DNA of 64,000 nt from Leptospira chreensis. GTDB lineage: Bacteria > Spirochaetota > Leptospiria > Leptospirales > Leptospiraceae. The stretch is from the NCBI RefSeq assembly GCF_016919165.1, contig NZ_JAFFPS010000077.1, positions 1 through 64,000 on the forward strand, in the 5' to 3' direction. Position 1 is the stretch's first letter. Each line of letters begins with the position of its first letter. The position numbers and the translations under genes are program-made. Positions 1 through 8,484 of this stretch are shown here, in pieces. The notes below the pieces were generated by a model that was not told the DNA's origin, did not search any database, and saw only the letters and a program-made list of their open reading frames with translations.

Positions 1-1
1 T

Positions 2-142
2 CTGCAGGCGGCTTTGGATCGAGTAGAAAAAAACGGTGGCAAAGTCATTCTTCCCAAAACACAAATTAGTCCAGAAATGGGTTACTATGCATTCTTCATT
101 GATAGTGAAGGAAACAAGTTGGGATTACATTCTCAAAAGTAG
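2..142 (+). CDS. VOC/glyoxalase-family protein, C-terminal fragment
   Basis: The reading frame is open from the window edge and ends at the TAG at 140-142. The 46 visible residues end with a FFIDSEGNKLGLHS motif. This is typical of the last beta strands of vicinal-oxygen-chelate (glyoxalase/bleomycin-resistance) proteins, where 'D.EGN.lgL' closes the metal-binding cup. The N-terminal part lies outside the window, so metal ligands and substrate cannot be judged. Its last bases overlap the end of the convergent gene on the minus strand by about 10 bp. Confidence 0.7.
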   Translation: MQAALDRVEKNGGKVILPKTQISPEMGYYAFFIDSEGNKLGLHSQK

Positions 143-1062
143 AAGGATTGGGCCTCTTGGTTGACTAGAATGTTTTCCAAATACAATTGGCACTCACTTC
201 TATATAAATACCTAAGTCGAACTTTCCAAAAATATTTTCCAGAACTGAGTGTTTGTAGGTCGATGGTGCATTCGGTTCCATTACAGTTCATAGTTTTTTC
301 TATCGTTTCAAAATTTTGACTTTTAGAAATGTCGATTTTGTAATTCTGAAATTTACCTGATTCCATATACGAATTATTTGTATTTCCTAATTCCTTGGTT
401 GGGTTAGCGGGATTTGAACAAGTTGGGTTTTGATTTGGAATTTCGGCAGTCCTTGGACTACTTTCGTTATTCATTCCAATGAATTGGAATTTAAAGGTAT
501 AGATATTAGCTGTGATCTGAGTTTCTTTGGGATCCAGTTGGATGATCTTGTCATTAGCTGAGGATAAAAGTAATAGAATCGACTTAGCATCGGACCTCCC
601 TTGCGGATAGGAAGTGTTGATGAGAGCAAGAGTGGGGAGAATCAGAATACAAATCTTGCGAGGAAATGAAATTCTAAAAAATGATATTGATTGTTTGAAT
701 CGATAGATAGTCAAAATGGATAATGGTAATAAAAGTAAATCGGATTTATCGGCCAGATTCATTGTTTCATTCGAACCGATGAATTTGTAAAAGGAATCGT
801 TGATTGATTGCGATAGGTTGATGAATAAAAACAATGAAATAGTGAAAAATAAAGAAACCGAAAGTAATCTGTAAAGGTTCGCTCTTTTTTGAAATAAGGA
901 AATAATGCCAGTTAGGATAAGGGGTGTTAATAAAATGCCTATTACATCAGAAATTTTTCCTGTAATCAATCCAGGATAAAAAATCTTTAAAACGGAATCA
1001 TTTAAGATCCATAAAATACTTAATAAACTTGAATAGATAAATATTCGATTATACTGAGACAT
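133..1062 (-). CDS. Membrane protein with soluble C-terminal domain, unknown function
   Basis: I do not recognise the family. The first ~170 of 309 residues hold about five hydrophobic segments, so it is an inner-membrane protein. The last ~120 residues are hydrophilic with four or more cysteines and a SGKYFWKVRLR stretch. That pattern is common at the end of fibronectin-III/Ig-like folds (inference). The ATG overlaps by one base the stop (TAATG) of the reading frame just upstream (1062-1241), suggesting translational coupling with the lipoprotein region at 1062-1478. The 3' end overlaps the convergent VOC gene. Confidence 0.6.
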   Translation of the reverse strand: MSQYNRIFIYSSLLSILWILNDSVLKIFYPGLITGKISDVIGILLTPLILTGIISLFQKRANLYRLLSVSLFFTISLFLFINLSQSINDSFYKFIGSNETMNLADKSDLLLLPLSILTIYRFKQSISFFRISFPRKICILILPTLALINTSYPQGRSDAKSILLLLSSANDKIIQLDPKETQITANIYTFKFQFIGMNNESSPRTAEIPNQNPTCSNPANPTKELGNTNNSYMESGKFQNYKIDISKSQNFETIEKTMNCNGTECTIDLQTLSSGKYFWKVRLRYLYRSECQLYLENILVNQEAQSFYF

Positions 1063-1241
1063 TAAAAATTACCGTATAGTGGTTTTTCAAATTCAAAGAA
1101 TCGCGCTACTCTGAAAGTGCAGTTTTGCAATCGGTTTGCGGTGATATGGGCCACCATTTCCGTAATGGCCTGGGTTGTGTTGATTGGGTAAGTAGGACAA
1201 GGGATCATTAGGATACTTTGTAAACAGGCACTGACGGCTCT
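1062..1241 (-). pseudogene. In-frame continuation of the 1242-1478 lipoprotein beyond a TAA stop
   Basis: Directly after the TAA of the 78-residue lipoprotein the same frame stays open for 59 more codons to a TAA at 1062-1064, which overlaps the next ATG (TAATG). The continuation contains three cysteines (ACLQS, IPCPTY, QNCTF) and reads like the C-terminal half of a small leptospiral lipoprotein. An internal ATG at 1206-1208 exists, but I see no Shine-Dalgarno sequence before it. Either the gene carries a nonsense mutation, the stop is read through, or the tail is reinitiated. A sequencing error is also possible. Confidence 0.5.
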
Positions 1242-1478
1242 TTATTCATAATAGATTGTTTTGTTATTAGGGTCCGGGTTTGAATCTTCATCGTTCCCTA
1301 ATTCTGAAAAGAGGCCAGATCTTAGGGGATCAAATTGGCAACTAAAGGTTTTGATTGAAGTATAAATTTTTGTTTTTTCCTCGGTATCTTTTTTTGATAT
1401 GGTAAGTTCAGTATTAGGATTGTTGATGGGAAGCCTGCATGCGATTAAGCCAACTAACAGAAATATTATTATTTTCAT
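1242..1478 (-). CDS. Small lipoprotein, probably truncated by an in-frame stop
   Basis: 78 residues. A lysine-initiated hydrophobic signal peptide ends in the lipobox-like LIAC, giving a predicted lipidated Cys at residue 14. The mature part is short, polar and Asn/Asp rich, with no recognised domain. The reading frame continues after the TAA for another 59 codons, so the original product was probably about 138 residues. It is divergent from the lipoprotein gene at 1690, sharing a ~210-bp intergenic region. Function unknown. Confidence 0.55.
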   Translation of the reverse strand: MKIIIFLLVGLIACRLPINNPNTELTISKKDTEEKTKIYTSIKTFSCQFDPLRSGLFSELGNDEDSNPDPNNKTIYYE

Positions 1479-1689
1479 AGTTTTTTTGAGTCTTTGGCAT
1501 AACAGCAGTTCTTCTTATCTCATTCAGTTGGACTGGTTCGGCTAGGGTCTACTATTATTTTCCTTTTTTGGAATTTATCTTTCTTTTGGTCACCTAACAA
1601 AATTAATTAAAGTTGCTTTTCATTTGTATGTTTGAAATACAATTTTATCATTCACGGACAAACTTTGAAAGGGAAGGAGGATGATTTAA

Positions 1690-1995
1690 ATGAAAAAACT
1701 ACTTTGTTCGGTAACATTAATCCTTTTTATATACCATTGCGGGTCTGGAAAAGAAGAATGTTTAAACGAAAATCCAATTGCCAATCAATGTAGAAAATCA
1801 GTTCTTTTACTTCGGGGTCCAGGCGAAAGTTGCACGGCGGGGAATTTATGTGATGATTCTTTGCAAAAACAAAATCTATTTCTTGTATCCTGCCTTGCAT
1901 TGGATGCACAGAGAAAAAAATGTGAGGGGAGGATCAATATTTCGGCCAAGCAATTGAATTTCAATTCACCTAATGATGGCGAGGCGCCCAGGTAA
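1690..1995 (+). CDS. Small cysteine-rich lipoprotein, unknown function
   Basis: 101 residues. The signal peptide MKKLLCSVTLILFIYHCGSG ends in a relaxed spirochaete-type lipobox (IYHC, Cys17). The mature part carries six further cysteines, which suggests disulfide bonds or metal binding. The start is supported by a strong GGAGG at 1676-1680, nine bases before the ATG. No family is recognised. It is divergent from the small lipoprotein on the other strand and convergent with the FG-GAP gene, only 21 bp away. Confidence 0.65.
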   Translation: MKKLLCSVTLILFIYHCGSGKEECLNENPIANQCRKSVLLLRGPGESCTAGNLCDDSLQKQNLFLVSCLALDAQRKKCEGRINISAKQLNFNSPNDGEAPR

Positions 1996-2016
1996 ATCAA
2001 TAAAACCTATATCCCG

Positions 2017-3915
2017 TTAAATCATACCAAAATACTTTTTCGTTTCGGAAACCAAAGCCCACAGATAACTCTCTGCTTTGGTTTTCCATTGGGCAATTGT
2101 ATTCCCTAAGGAAGTTCCTGCAGGCGGCGCCAGTGTTTGGCTTGTCACTCCACTTCCGTTTAAGTTCTGATTCGCGGGCACACCACCACGCACACTGTGA
2201 AATGTATAGACTCGATTGGTAGTTGTAGGTTCCGAGATGACAATATCTTGGAGGCCATCTGCATTTGTGTCTTGGAACCTGAGTCCCATAGAAAAGTTGG
2301 AAACCGCATTCGCTCCCGAAAAAAGACTATCGGCAGATCCACCGGCACTTAAATTCATATTCCGAAAACCAGTAATTGGATCGTTTAACACTAAATAAAC
2401 GTCGCCAATTCCCGCACTGGCTCCCGTGGCTCCAATTAAAAGATCAGGTCGACCGTCTCCGTTAGTGTCGCCAGATGCCAAAGTTCCTCCGAAATTGCAA
2501 AGGTTTCCGTTACAACTAGGAGTGGGAGGCCCGAGAAGAGTGACGTTTGGCACAGTTCCATAGGGGTTTGTCGAATCGCAAGTAGAATGATATACATGGG
2601 CAATTCCTTGGTTGGAATTAAAAGAAAAAGCGCCGACGGCAAGATCTATACAATTGTCGGAATTAAAATAATCTAATACAAAACTGGAACCAAACCGACA
2701 ACCGCCTCCAGCACCGCAACCTGGTGCTGGATCTGTGGGTGGGTAAACAAATTGTTGTGGTTGGCTCGGTAAAGTTCCTTGGTTGGATACAAATACAAAT
2801 AATCTTCCAGTATTCGAAGAATACTGGTGTTCTCCGACAATCAAGTCTTGGAATCCATCACCATTAACGTCTCCAACGGCTGCGTGATTTCCAAAATTGT
2901 CGTTACCGAATACACCTTGGTAGGTAAAGTTTGCTGTAATTGTACTTTGTGTGATCAATCCACTTGAACCTTGGCTGTGAAAAATAAATAGATTATCAAC
3001 CCACGGAGAAGCAAGAATTGCATCATCATAACCATCGTGATTGACATCAGCAGTTGATATGACACTACCTAATCGGCCTCCATTCGCCGTCCCAGTAAGA
3101 ATTGCATCGGCCACTCCACCAGTGTTTAAATTTTGAGAAGGAATCCCTGTCTGGCCTCGACTGTTGAAAGCTAAAACCCTACCACCAAAAGCAATAACTC
3201 CTGCATATGCTTGGCTTCCAATTAATACATCTGCATATCCATCCCCATTGAAATCCCCCGATCCAATACGACTTCCGAAGTATGTATTAATAATGCCGTC
3301 GGTTAGTATAGAATATGGTGTAGTTGATAGTTGTTTGGTTATAGAATTTATACGATAAACATAAGCATACCCTTGTGATAAAGCACTTGTACTTGCCGAA
3401 ACAATCAAATCTGGATATCCATCTCCATCGGTATCATGATTGGTTCCCATCCGCACTTGGATGGTATTGGATTTTTCATAAGGCAAATGGGCATAGATGG
3501 TATGAAGGCTTCCATACGTCCAAAAGGTATTGGTTATAGCTTTGGCTGGCAGTGCGTAGCGCCAAGTTCCGTCGATCACTGGCACTTGGGTGGGTTGTGC
3601 ATCATCGATACCAACATTCACAAAGGTCGGGCCAGGGGGAACGGTCCCCACAACAAATCCCGTTTCGACAATGGAGTGGTTGGTTAAGTTAGAAATAGTG
3701 ACGGTGGATTCAGGAAGTAGGAGTAAGTAGTAAGCGGGAGACCAGCGTCTTAGGACATCATTGTCAGGACAAATAAAATTGGATAACTTCATCAAACATT
3801 CAATTGGTGGGTGGGTGAAGGGATTGGCCCAGCAACCTACTAAGCTGAATGCAATGACGAATGTCAGAAACCTAGGTTTACTATTCAGTTTTTGAATGAA
3901 CGTTCTAAATACCAT
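2017..3915 (-). CDS. FG-GAP/VCBS-repeat lipoprotein
   Basis: 632 residues with a signal sequence and lipobox (SLVGC, about Cys28). The protein is built from about seven FG-GAP repeats, each with a calcium-binding Asp loop: DTDGDGYPD, DFNGDGYAD, DVNHDGYDD, DVNGDGFQD, a degenerate NSDNCID, DTNGDGRPD and DTNADGLQD. Such repeats fold as an integrin-alpha-like beta propeller, so a surface or periplasmic lipoprotein with adhesive or binding function is likely (family knowledge; the ligand is unknown). The ATG lacks an obvious Shine-Dalgarno. A perfect inverted repeat lies about 13 bases upstream. Confidence 0.85.
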   Translation of the reverse strand: MVFRTFIQKLNSKPRFLTFVIAFSLVGCWANPFTHPPIECLMKLSNFICPDNDVLRRWSPAYYLLLLPESTVTISNLTNHSIVETGFVVGTVPPGPTFVNVGIDDAQPTQVPVIDGTWRYALPAKAITNTFWTYGSLHTIYAHLPYEKSNTIQVRMGTNHDTDGDGYPDLIVSASTSALSQGYAYVYRINSITKQLSTTPYSILTDGIINTYFGSRIGSGDFNGDGYADVLIGSQAYAGVIAFGGRVLAFNSRGQTGIPSQNLNTGGVADAILTGTANGGRLGSVISTADVNHDGYDDAILASPWVDNLFIFHSQGSSGLITQSTITANFTYQGVFGNDNFGNHAAVGDVNGDGFQDLIVGEHQYSSNTGRLFVFVSNQGTLPSQPQQFVYPPTDPAPGCGAGGGCRFGSSFVLDYFNSDNCIDLAVGAFSFNSNQGIAHVYHSTCDSTNPYGTVPNVTLLGPPTPSCNGNLCNFGGTLASGDTNGDGRPDLLIGATGASAGIGDVYLVLNDPITGFRNMNLSAGGSADSLFSGANAVSNFSMGLRFQDTNADGLQDIVISEPTTTNRVYTFHSVRGGVPANQNLNGSGVTSQTLAPPAGTSLGNTIAQWKTKAESYLWALVSETKKYFGMI

Positions 3916-3927
3916 GGGGCCCAGAGT

Positions 3928-3948
3928 CTAACATTGTGTTGATGTTAG
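3928..3948. repeat. Perfect 7-7-7 inverted repeat upstream of FG-GAP gene
   Basis: CTAACAT, a seven-base spacer, then ATGTTAG. It lies 13 bases upstream of the FG-GAP lipoprotein ATG, so it could be an operator or an mRNA leader hairpin. The 220 bases from here to 4169 contain only one short frame with no coding signature. Confidence 0.4.
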
Positions 3949-4169
3949 GTTCTGAGAGTAATGCTGCAATGAATTATTCAGGTAGAAAAATAAAAACAGG
4001 GGACGAAAAGGTTTCCTCAGGACCGTGCTGGTTGGTTTTTAATTTCCAGAGAGGAAATGGTTTCTCAAAAATGCTTAATATTTATACAGAGAAGAATTTT
4101 CTCCGAGTAAAAATATAAATGTACAATTTGTAACAAAACTTTCGAAAGGGAATCTCACCTTCCGTAAAT

Positions 4170-4736
4170 TTATTTTGGAGCCCTTCTGTAATTGAGTAAT
4201 ACAGAACCGCTGGCAAAAGTTCTAGTGGATTCGAGTTCAAATGAGCTTGTCGATTTCAATCCTCCAAACAAAGATTCCCCTTTTCCTATGGCGATTGGGT
4301 CGATCATCAAAGAGAAATGGTCTAGAATGCCTAAATCACAAGATTGGCGGACTACATCACCACTTCCTAAAATTGTCATACTCCTTCCTTCTTTTTTGAA
4401 TTGTATGATTTGTTCGACCCAATTTGCAGGTAGGGGATTCGTATGATCCCAAGTAGTCTCCAGTTTCGAATGGGTGAGGACTAGTTTCTCTGCATTTTTC
4501 ATTTGTTTGGCGACCAGAGGAAAGAGTTGAAAAGCATTTTCAGTGGTCCAAAAAGATTCCATCATCTGAAAGGTTCGTTTCCCAAACACCAATGTGTTTC
4601 CAGAGTTTAGGTTTTCTTCTGAGAATTTAGATTCCTCTGGTCCATGAGAATGCCAGGAGATATCTTCGTTTTCTCCTTTGTAAAATCCATCGAGTGATAA
4701 AAATAAAAATGCAGAAAGGGTTCCTTGGTTTTTCAT
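4170..4736 (-). CDS. RibD C-terminal/dihydrofolate-reductase-like protein
   Basis: 188 residues. The N-terminus LSAFLFLSLDGFYKG is the first strand typical of the RibD_C/DHFR-like superfamily ('S.DG.i'). It is followed by NTLVFGKRTFQMME (like 'vlGR.Ty') and the late nucleotide-binding loop TILGSGDVVRQ with SLMIDPIAIGKGESLF. This gives a NADPH-dependent reductase fold acting in the cytoplasm. The family includes YyaP/YwjB-type proteins of mostly unknown substrate and is not expected to be the essential DHFR. It stands alone between short intergenic regions. Confidence 0.85.
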   Translation of the reverse strand: MKNQGTLSAFLFLSLDGFYKGENEDISWHSHGPEESKFSEENLNSGNTLVFGKRTFQMMESFWTTENAFQLFPLVAKQMKNAEKLVLTHSKLETTWDHTNPLPANWVEQIIQFKKEGRSMTILGSGDVVRQSCDLGILDHFSLMIDPIAIGKGESLFGGLKSTSSFELESTRTFASGSVLLNYRRAPK

Positions 4737-4990
4737 CCTGGTTTCCTTATATTGATTTCCTTCTCACGATAAGGAGTCGCTCTTGAACTCCATCATGGAA
4801 TGGTTTGAATGGTATTTAATAAATCAACTGAAGTCTATTAAAATTTCGCATAACACTGAATTTTGATCTCTTCTCTTTTGGGAAATATTTTGGATTTTTT
4901 AGGGCAATCTTGATTCAAAATTCGGTAAATAAAAAATAGAATTCAAAAAATATCTTTCCTTTTGAAACTTTCTAAGTCATCATATTGGTC

Positions 4991-5392
4991 ATGAGTTTTT
5001 TTGAAAGTTTGAAAGCCGTCGCAGCTCAGGCAGTAGAGTTGGTACAAAATAACCCACAAGTTGTTTCTGGGATCCAAAAGATCATAGAAGACAATGGTGG
5101 AGTTTCTGGAATCGTCCAAAAGTTCAAAGAAAAGGGATTTGTGGACGCTGCATCCTCATGGGTGGGAACTGGAGACAATGTGAATATCGGTGCTTCTGAT
5201 GTGATCAAAGTTCTCGGAAGCGATTCCATCCAGGAACTTGCTAAAAAAGTGGGATTGGATTCCGAAGCGACCGCAGGTCTTATCGGAAATTTATTACCTG
5301 TGGTGATCGATAAATTATCGCCAGATGGAAAAGAACCAGGTGGTGATATCACTTCCCAACTTTCCTCTTTGGCATCCTTGTTTACAAAATAA
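4991..5392 (+). CDS. Small conserved helical protein (DUF937/YidB-like, tentative)
   Basis: 133 residues from the ATG at 4991; an in-frame TTG two codons upstream is a weaker alternative. Composition is helical and Gly/Ser/Val rich, with repeated motifs such as GGVSGIVQKFKEKG and LIGNLLPVVIDKLSPDG. These resemble the YidB/DUF937 family of small cytosolic proteins of unknown role. No signal peptide is visible. No Shine-Dalgarno is evident. The next gene, an SH3 lipoprotein, is on the same strand 111 bp downstream. Confidence 0.65.
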   Translation: MSFFESLKAVAAQAVELVQNNPQVVSGIQKIIEDNGGVSGIVQKFKEKGFVDAASSWVGTGDNVNIGASDVIKVLGSDSIQELAKKVGLDSEATAGLIGNLLPVVIDKLSPDGKEPGGDITSQLSSLASLFTK

Positions 5393-5503
5393 AAATTCAC
5401 TTTGAATCTCGAATCCACCTATATAAAATTAGGTGGCATTTCTTTTGCCGGGGATATACAATTTTCCTTGCCAAATTTTCTCCCCAAAACCAATCTTTCT
5501 TCC

Positions 5504-6262
5504 ATGAAGAAACTGATCTTAGTCATTCTATCCTCCCTCGTTCTATTTCAGTGTAAAAAACCTCCCTCTATCGAAGTGGGTAAAAATGCTTTTATTTCTG
5601 CTACTGTCCTCAATGCGAGAAAAACCCCTACATTAGATGGAGAAAAAGTGGGAAAACTAAAACTCGGTGACGAAGTGAAAGTTTTAGAAAAATCGGAAGC
5701 AGACAATGAAATTGATGGAATTTCCGCTTATTGGTACCGCGTTCAGTCCAAGGAAATCACCGGTTGGGTGTTTGGTGGTTATTTGTTAGTGACTAAGGTC
5801 GAATCAAGAGACGCCATGATTGCCGCTGTACAAGGAAATTTTGTACTTTGTAAAGTTCCTGACAGATTGGATTGTTCTAATACTATTGAATTTGATGGAG
5901 AAAGTTTTGTATATCGCGAGTATTCTGGTTATTCTGGGATCAGCGAAAAGTTAGATGGTGTGTTTGATGTGTATTCTGATCATTTAGTATTGGATACAAA
6001 GTCTAGGCTCATACGACCTTCCATTTTCATCCAATTTCCACAAACAGAAGAAGAACGAACTGCCTATAACAATGCCTATTTTGGATATTCTGATTCCGAT
6101 AGCCATTTGGTTGCCTTAAGCACTTATCCTGTGGAAGGAAAAGAAAATCTATATTTCTATGTTTGTAACGACAAACTCTTGTTACTAAAAGAGAAAAAAG
6201 AAAAAGAATCCGCATGTGCTACTGAGTATGCGTATACTAAATCTTCTTATTCGGCTCCTTAA
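5504..6262 (+). CDS. SH3-domain lipoprotein
   Basis: 252 residues from the ATG at 5504. The start was chosen because it begins a lipoprotein signal (MKKLILVILSSLVLFQCKKP, Cys17); the frame is open further upstream but without a signal. Residues ~25-100 form a bacterial SH3 domain (NARKTPTLDGEKVGKLKLGDEV ... GWVFGGYL). Such domains bind cell-wall peptides or mediate envelope interactions. The remaining ~150 residues have no recognised family. The 3' end overlaps the convergent membrane protein gene by 26 bp. Confidence 0.75.
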   Translation: MKKLILVILSSLVLFQCKKPPSIEVGKNAFISATVLNARKTPTLDGEKVGKLKLGDEVKVLEKSEADNEIDGISAYWYRVQSKEITGWVFGGYLLVTKVESRDAMIAAVQGNFVLCKVPDRLDCSNTIEFDGESFVYREYSGYSGISEKLDGVFDVYSDHLVLDTKSRLIRPSIFIQFPQTEEERTAYNNAYFGYSDSDSHLVALSTYPVEGKENLYFYVCNDKLLLLKEKKEKESACATEYAYTKSSYSAP

Positions 6263-7730
6263 AGGATTCGTTACGAATCATTCCTTTGGTTCGGTACGTA
6301 TGCGGATTTCTCCAATCTAAAATACGATTCTTAGATTCGGCAGGAAGTTGGTTCAAAAACTCCTGCCATTTCCCTTCTTCCAATACAGAATAGAAACCAG
6401 GCAGGTATTGGATCTTTACCTCATTCGATAGGTATTTTTTATATTCTGCAGCGGACACTCCGTACACAATTCGGTAGATGGGCCGATCTTTGTGTTTCTC
6501 TTCCGGTAAAAAATGAAAGGCATCTCCTGCCTTGTGATAACAGATAAAATAATCAAAACCTTGGTGTACAATGATCAAACTATTCTTTGGAAATTGAAAC
6601 AATGGAAGTAGGATCGAATAGAGTTTGTAATCTTGGTTATTGAAATCTTTCTCTTGAATCATTGTGAAGTATTGATATACGGAAAGTAAGATACTGAGAA
6701 TGGCGATCATCCATCGGGATTTGATTTCGGAAAGGCTTGGGAGTAACAGAAGGCTTGATGGGATAAATATCAGTAAGAATAACCGAAAGGGAAAACTAAA
6801 AGCCGTATAACTAAAAATGGGGAGTGAGAGAAGAAAAAAGAAAACAACAAGTCTATCGTAGAATGATTTTTCTTGAGTGGAGAGTGTTTGTCTTTTCAGA
6901 AAGTAGATCGCAGGCGAAAGGAAAAATAGAATTTGTTCCCAAACAAAATTGGGAAGGATCTGGGAATACTTAAAAAACGGAGAAAGGAATTGGAACTGCA
7001 ATTCTTCCGAGAAAATGGTCTGTAAATCGTTCCAGTGGATGAGATTCGGAAAAAGAAAAGCCAGTCCCACAAGGGTTAGCGGTAGTCCCAAAAGGAGTAG
7101 GGTTCTATACATTTTGGAAATTGGGATTTGTTTCCATACCCAAGGCAATAGAAAACAGAAAGAAATCCCTGCCGTGATTTTATGAGAAAAAAATACGAAA
7201 ACAAAAGTAATGCCAAGTCGTATGTAATTTGTTAGTTTGTCTTTTTTTTCTGAAACTTCCAAAATCCAAAGTTCCGTTAGAAATAGAATAAAAAAAACAA
7301 TGCCCCCTAAGTTTTTAATAAAGTTAAAACTAAAATGGGGAATAAAAGAAGAGGAAACTAAAACGAGACCGAGTAAAACAGAAGTAGATTCTTTTTTAGA
7401 AAGATGAAGGGCTAAGCGGTAACCCGATAGGAATAAAACCCCCACAAGTAAGGAAACAAAGATCTTGTTCGTGACAACAATGTTTGTCCCTAGTTTCGAA
7501 AAGTAAACGAGGCCATACAAAACAGGAGATACATCAGGACTAAAGAACCTGCCTTTGGTAACATAAGAATTCACTTGGGCGGCGTAGTAATAACCATCCG
7601 CACCATAGGCAAAGTTTGAACCAAACTGCACTACCAGTTGCAAACAAACGACAACTAAGAAGACCCCGATGACAAATCCCTTTCTTTTACAATAAGTAAT
7701 CATCGGAAGAACATAAGACGGGATTTCCAT
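6237..7730 (-). CDS. Polytopic membrane protein, GT-C glycosyltransferase-like
   Basis: 497 residues with roughly ten or more transmembrane helices. After the first helix comes GADGYYYAAQVNSYVTKG. An acidic loop just after TM1 is where GT-C enzymes (PMT/ArnT-like, using polyprenyl-phosphate sugars) carry their catalytic Asp. A short C-terminal soluble domain follows. Function by fold analogy only: transfer of a sugar to an envelope substrate. The start lies within the upstream VanW gene (44-bp overlap, or 17 bp if the internal ATG at 7703 is used), so the two are probably coupled. Confidence 0.55.
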   Translation of the reverse strand: MEIPSYVLPMITYCKRKGFVIGVFLVVVCLQLVVQFGSNFAYGADGYYYAAQVNSYVTKGRFFSPDVSPVLYGLVYFSKLGTNIVVTNKIFVSLLVGVLFLSGYRLALHLSKKESTSVLLGLVLVSSSFIPHFSFNFIKNLGGIVFFILFLTELWILEVSEKKDKLTNYIRLGITFVFVFFSHKITAGISFCFLLPWVWKQIPISKMYRTLLLLGLPLTLVGLAFLFPNLIHWNDLQTIFSEELQFQFLSPFFKYSQILPNFVWEQILFFLSPAIYFLKRQTLSTQEKSFYDRLVVFFFLLSLPIFSYTAFSFPFRLFLLIFIPSSLLLLPSLSEIKSRWMIAILSILLSVYQYFTMIQEKDFNNQDYKLYSILLPLFQFPKNSLIIVHQGFDYFICYHKAGDAFHFLPEEKHKDRPIYRIVYGVSAAEYKKYLSNEVKIQYLPGFYSVLEEGKWQEFLNQLPAESKNRILDWRNPHTYRTKGMIRNESFKEPNKKI

Positions 7731-8397
7731 TTGGTTCTGATTCTCGAAAGACTAGAACATTCGAATATCCATTTTTGTCTGTTTGTTGGAAATATAATTT
7801 TTGCCGTTTCAAGGGCTCTATGGCTCGGATCCGAAAGGTTAGTTTTGTATCAGTGAGTTCCCATTCGAAAAGCAGTGGATAGGAAAATGAATTTAGGATT
7901 CGTAAATCTTTTGAGGGATACACGACAGAGGCATCGGTTCCGAGGGGAGTGAATCTTGTTTCCTCAGTATATAAATCGCGAGAGTGGGGATAACGTTCTA
8001 GGATGGTAAGTCCAAGCTCCAGGGAAAGGTAATAAATGATTCCTGATAATTGACAAAGCCCACCTGCAATTTCTTTTCCCACTTGTCCTTTACGGATCAC
8101 ACGTCCTTCCTTATATCCTTTCTGGATGGTGGGATTTCCGATTTCATACCAAAAAGAAAAGATCCTTCCGGGATATAACACTCGGTTCTGTAAATGTGCA
8201 ATGGCGATGCGAAGGTTATGGAGTTTTCCTTCTTTTAATGGGGAATCAAAAATAGGTAAGCTGAGTGAAGTTTCCTGTTTCCAATCAAAATCTCTATCGA
8301 GTGTTGGTTCTAATCCAAACCGAAAGTACTGTCCTTCCAGGATGGCACCAATCCATCTTTTGGCAGTTTTGATTTTTAGTTTTAGAAAGGATAACAA
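7687..8397 (-). CDS. VanW-family protein
   Basis: 236 residues with the VanW signature. It has LHNLRIAIAHLQNRVLYPGRIFSFW near residue 60-85, then the GKEIAGGLCQLSGIIYYLSL core with its Gly-Gly-x-Cys-Gln, then PLGTDASVVYPSKDLRI. VanW was first seen as an accessory gene in glycopeptide-resistance clusters, but its biochemical role is unknown. No classical signal peptide is seen. It is co-directional and overlapping with the GT-C-like gene, which suggests a joint role in the envelope (inference). Confidence 0.85.
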   Translation of the reverse strand: MLSFLKLKIKTAKRWIGAILEGQYFRFGLEPTLDRDFDWKQETSLSLPIFDSPLKEGKLHNLRIAIAHLQNRVLYPGRIFSFWYEIGNPTIQKGYKEGRVIRKGQVGKEIAGGLCQLSGIIYYLSLELGLTILERYPHSRDLYTEETRFTPLGTDASVVYPSKDLRILNSFSYPLLFEWELTDTKLTFRIRAIEPLKRQKLYFQQTDKNGYSNVLVFRESEPNGNPVLCSSDDYLL

Positions 8398-8484
8398 TTT
8401 TAGAGATTCATCCTCAAGGTAGAAAAAGGCTCTCCTAAAATATCTTTAGGAAAGCCGAAGGCCAAGGTTTTTGACGATCTTTTT

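Noticed and set aside
3936..4118. 60-codon frame between the FG-GAP and RibD-like genes
   Set aside because: No Shine-Dalgarno or coding-like composition; it begins within the inverted repeat at 3928-3948.
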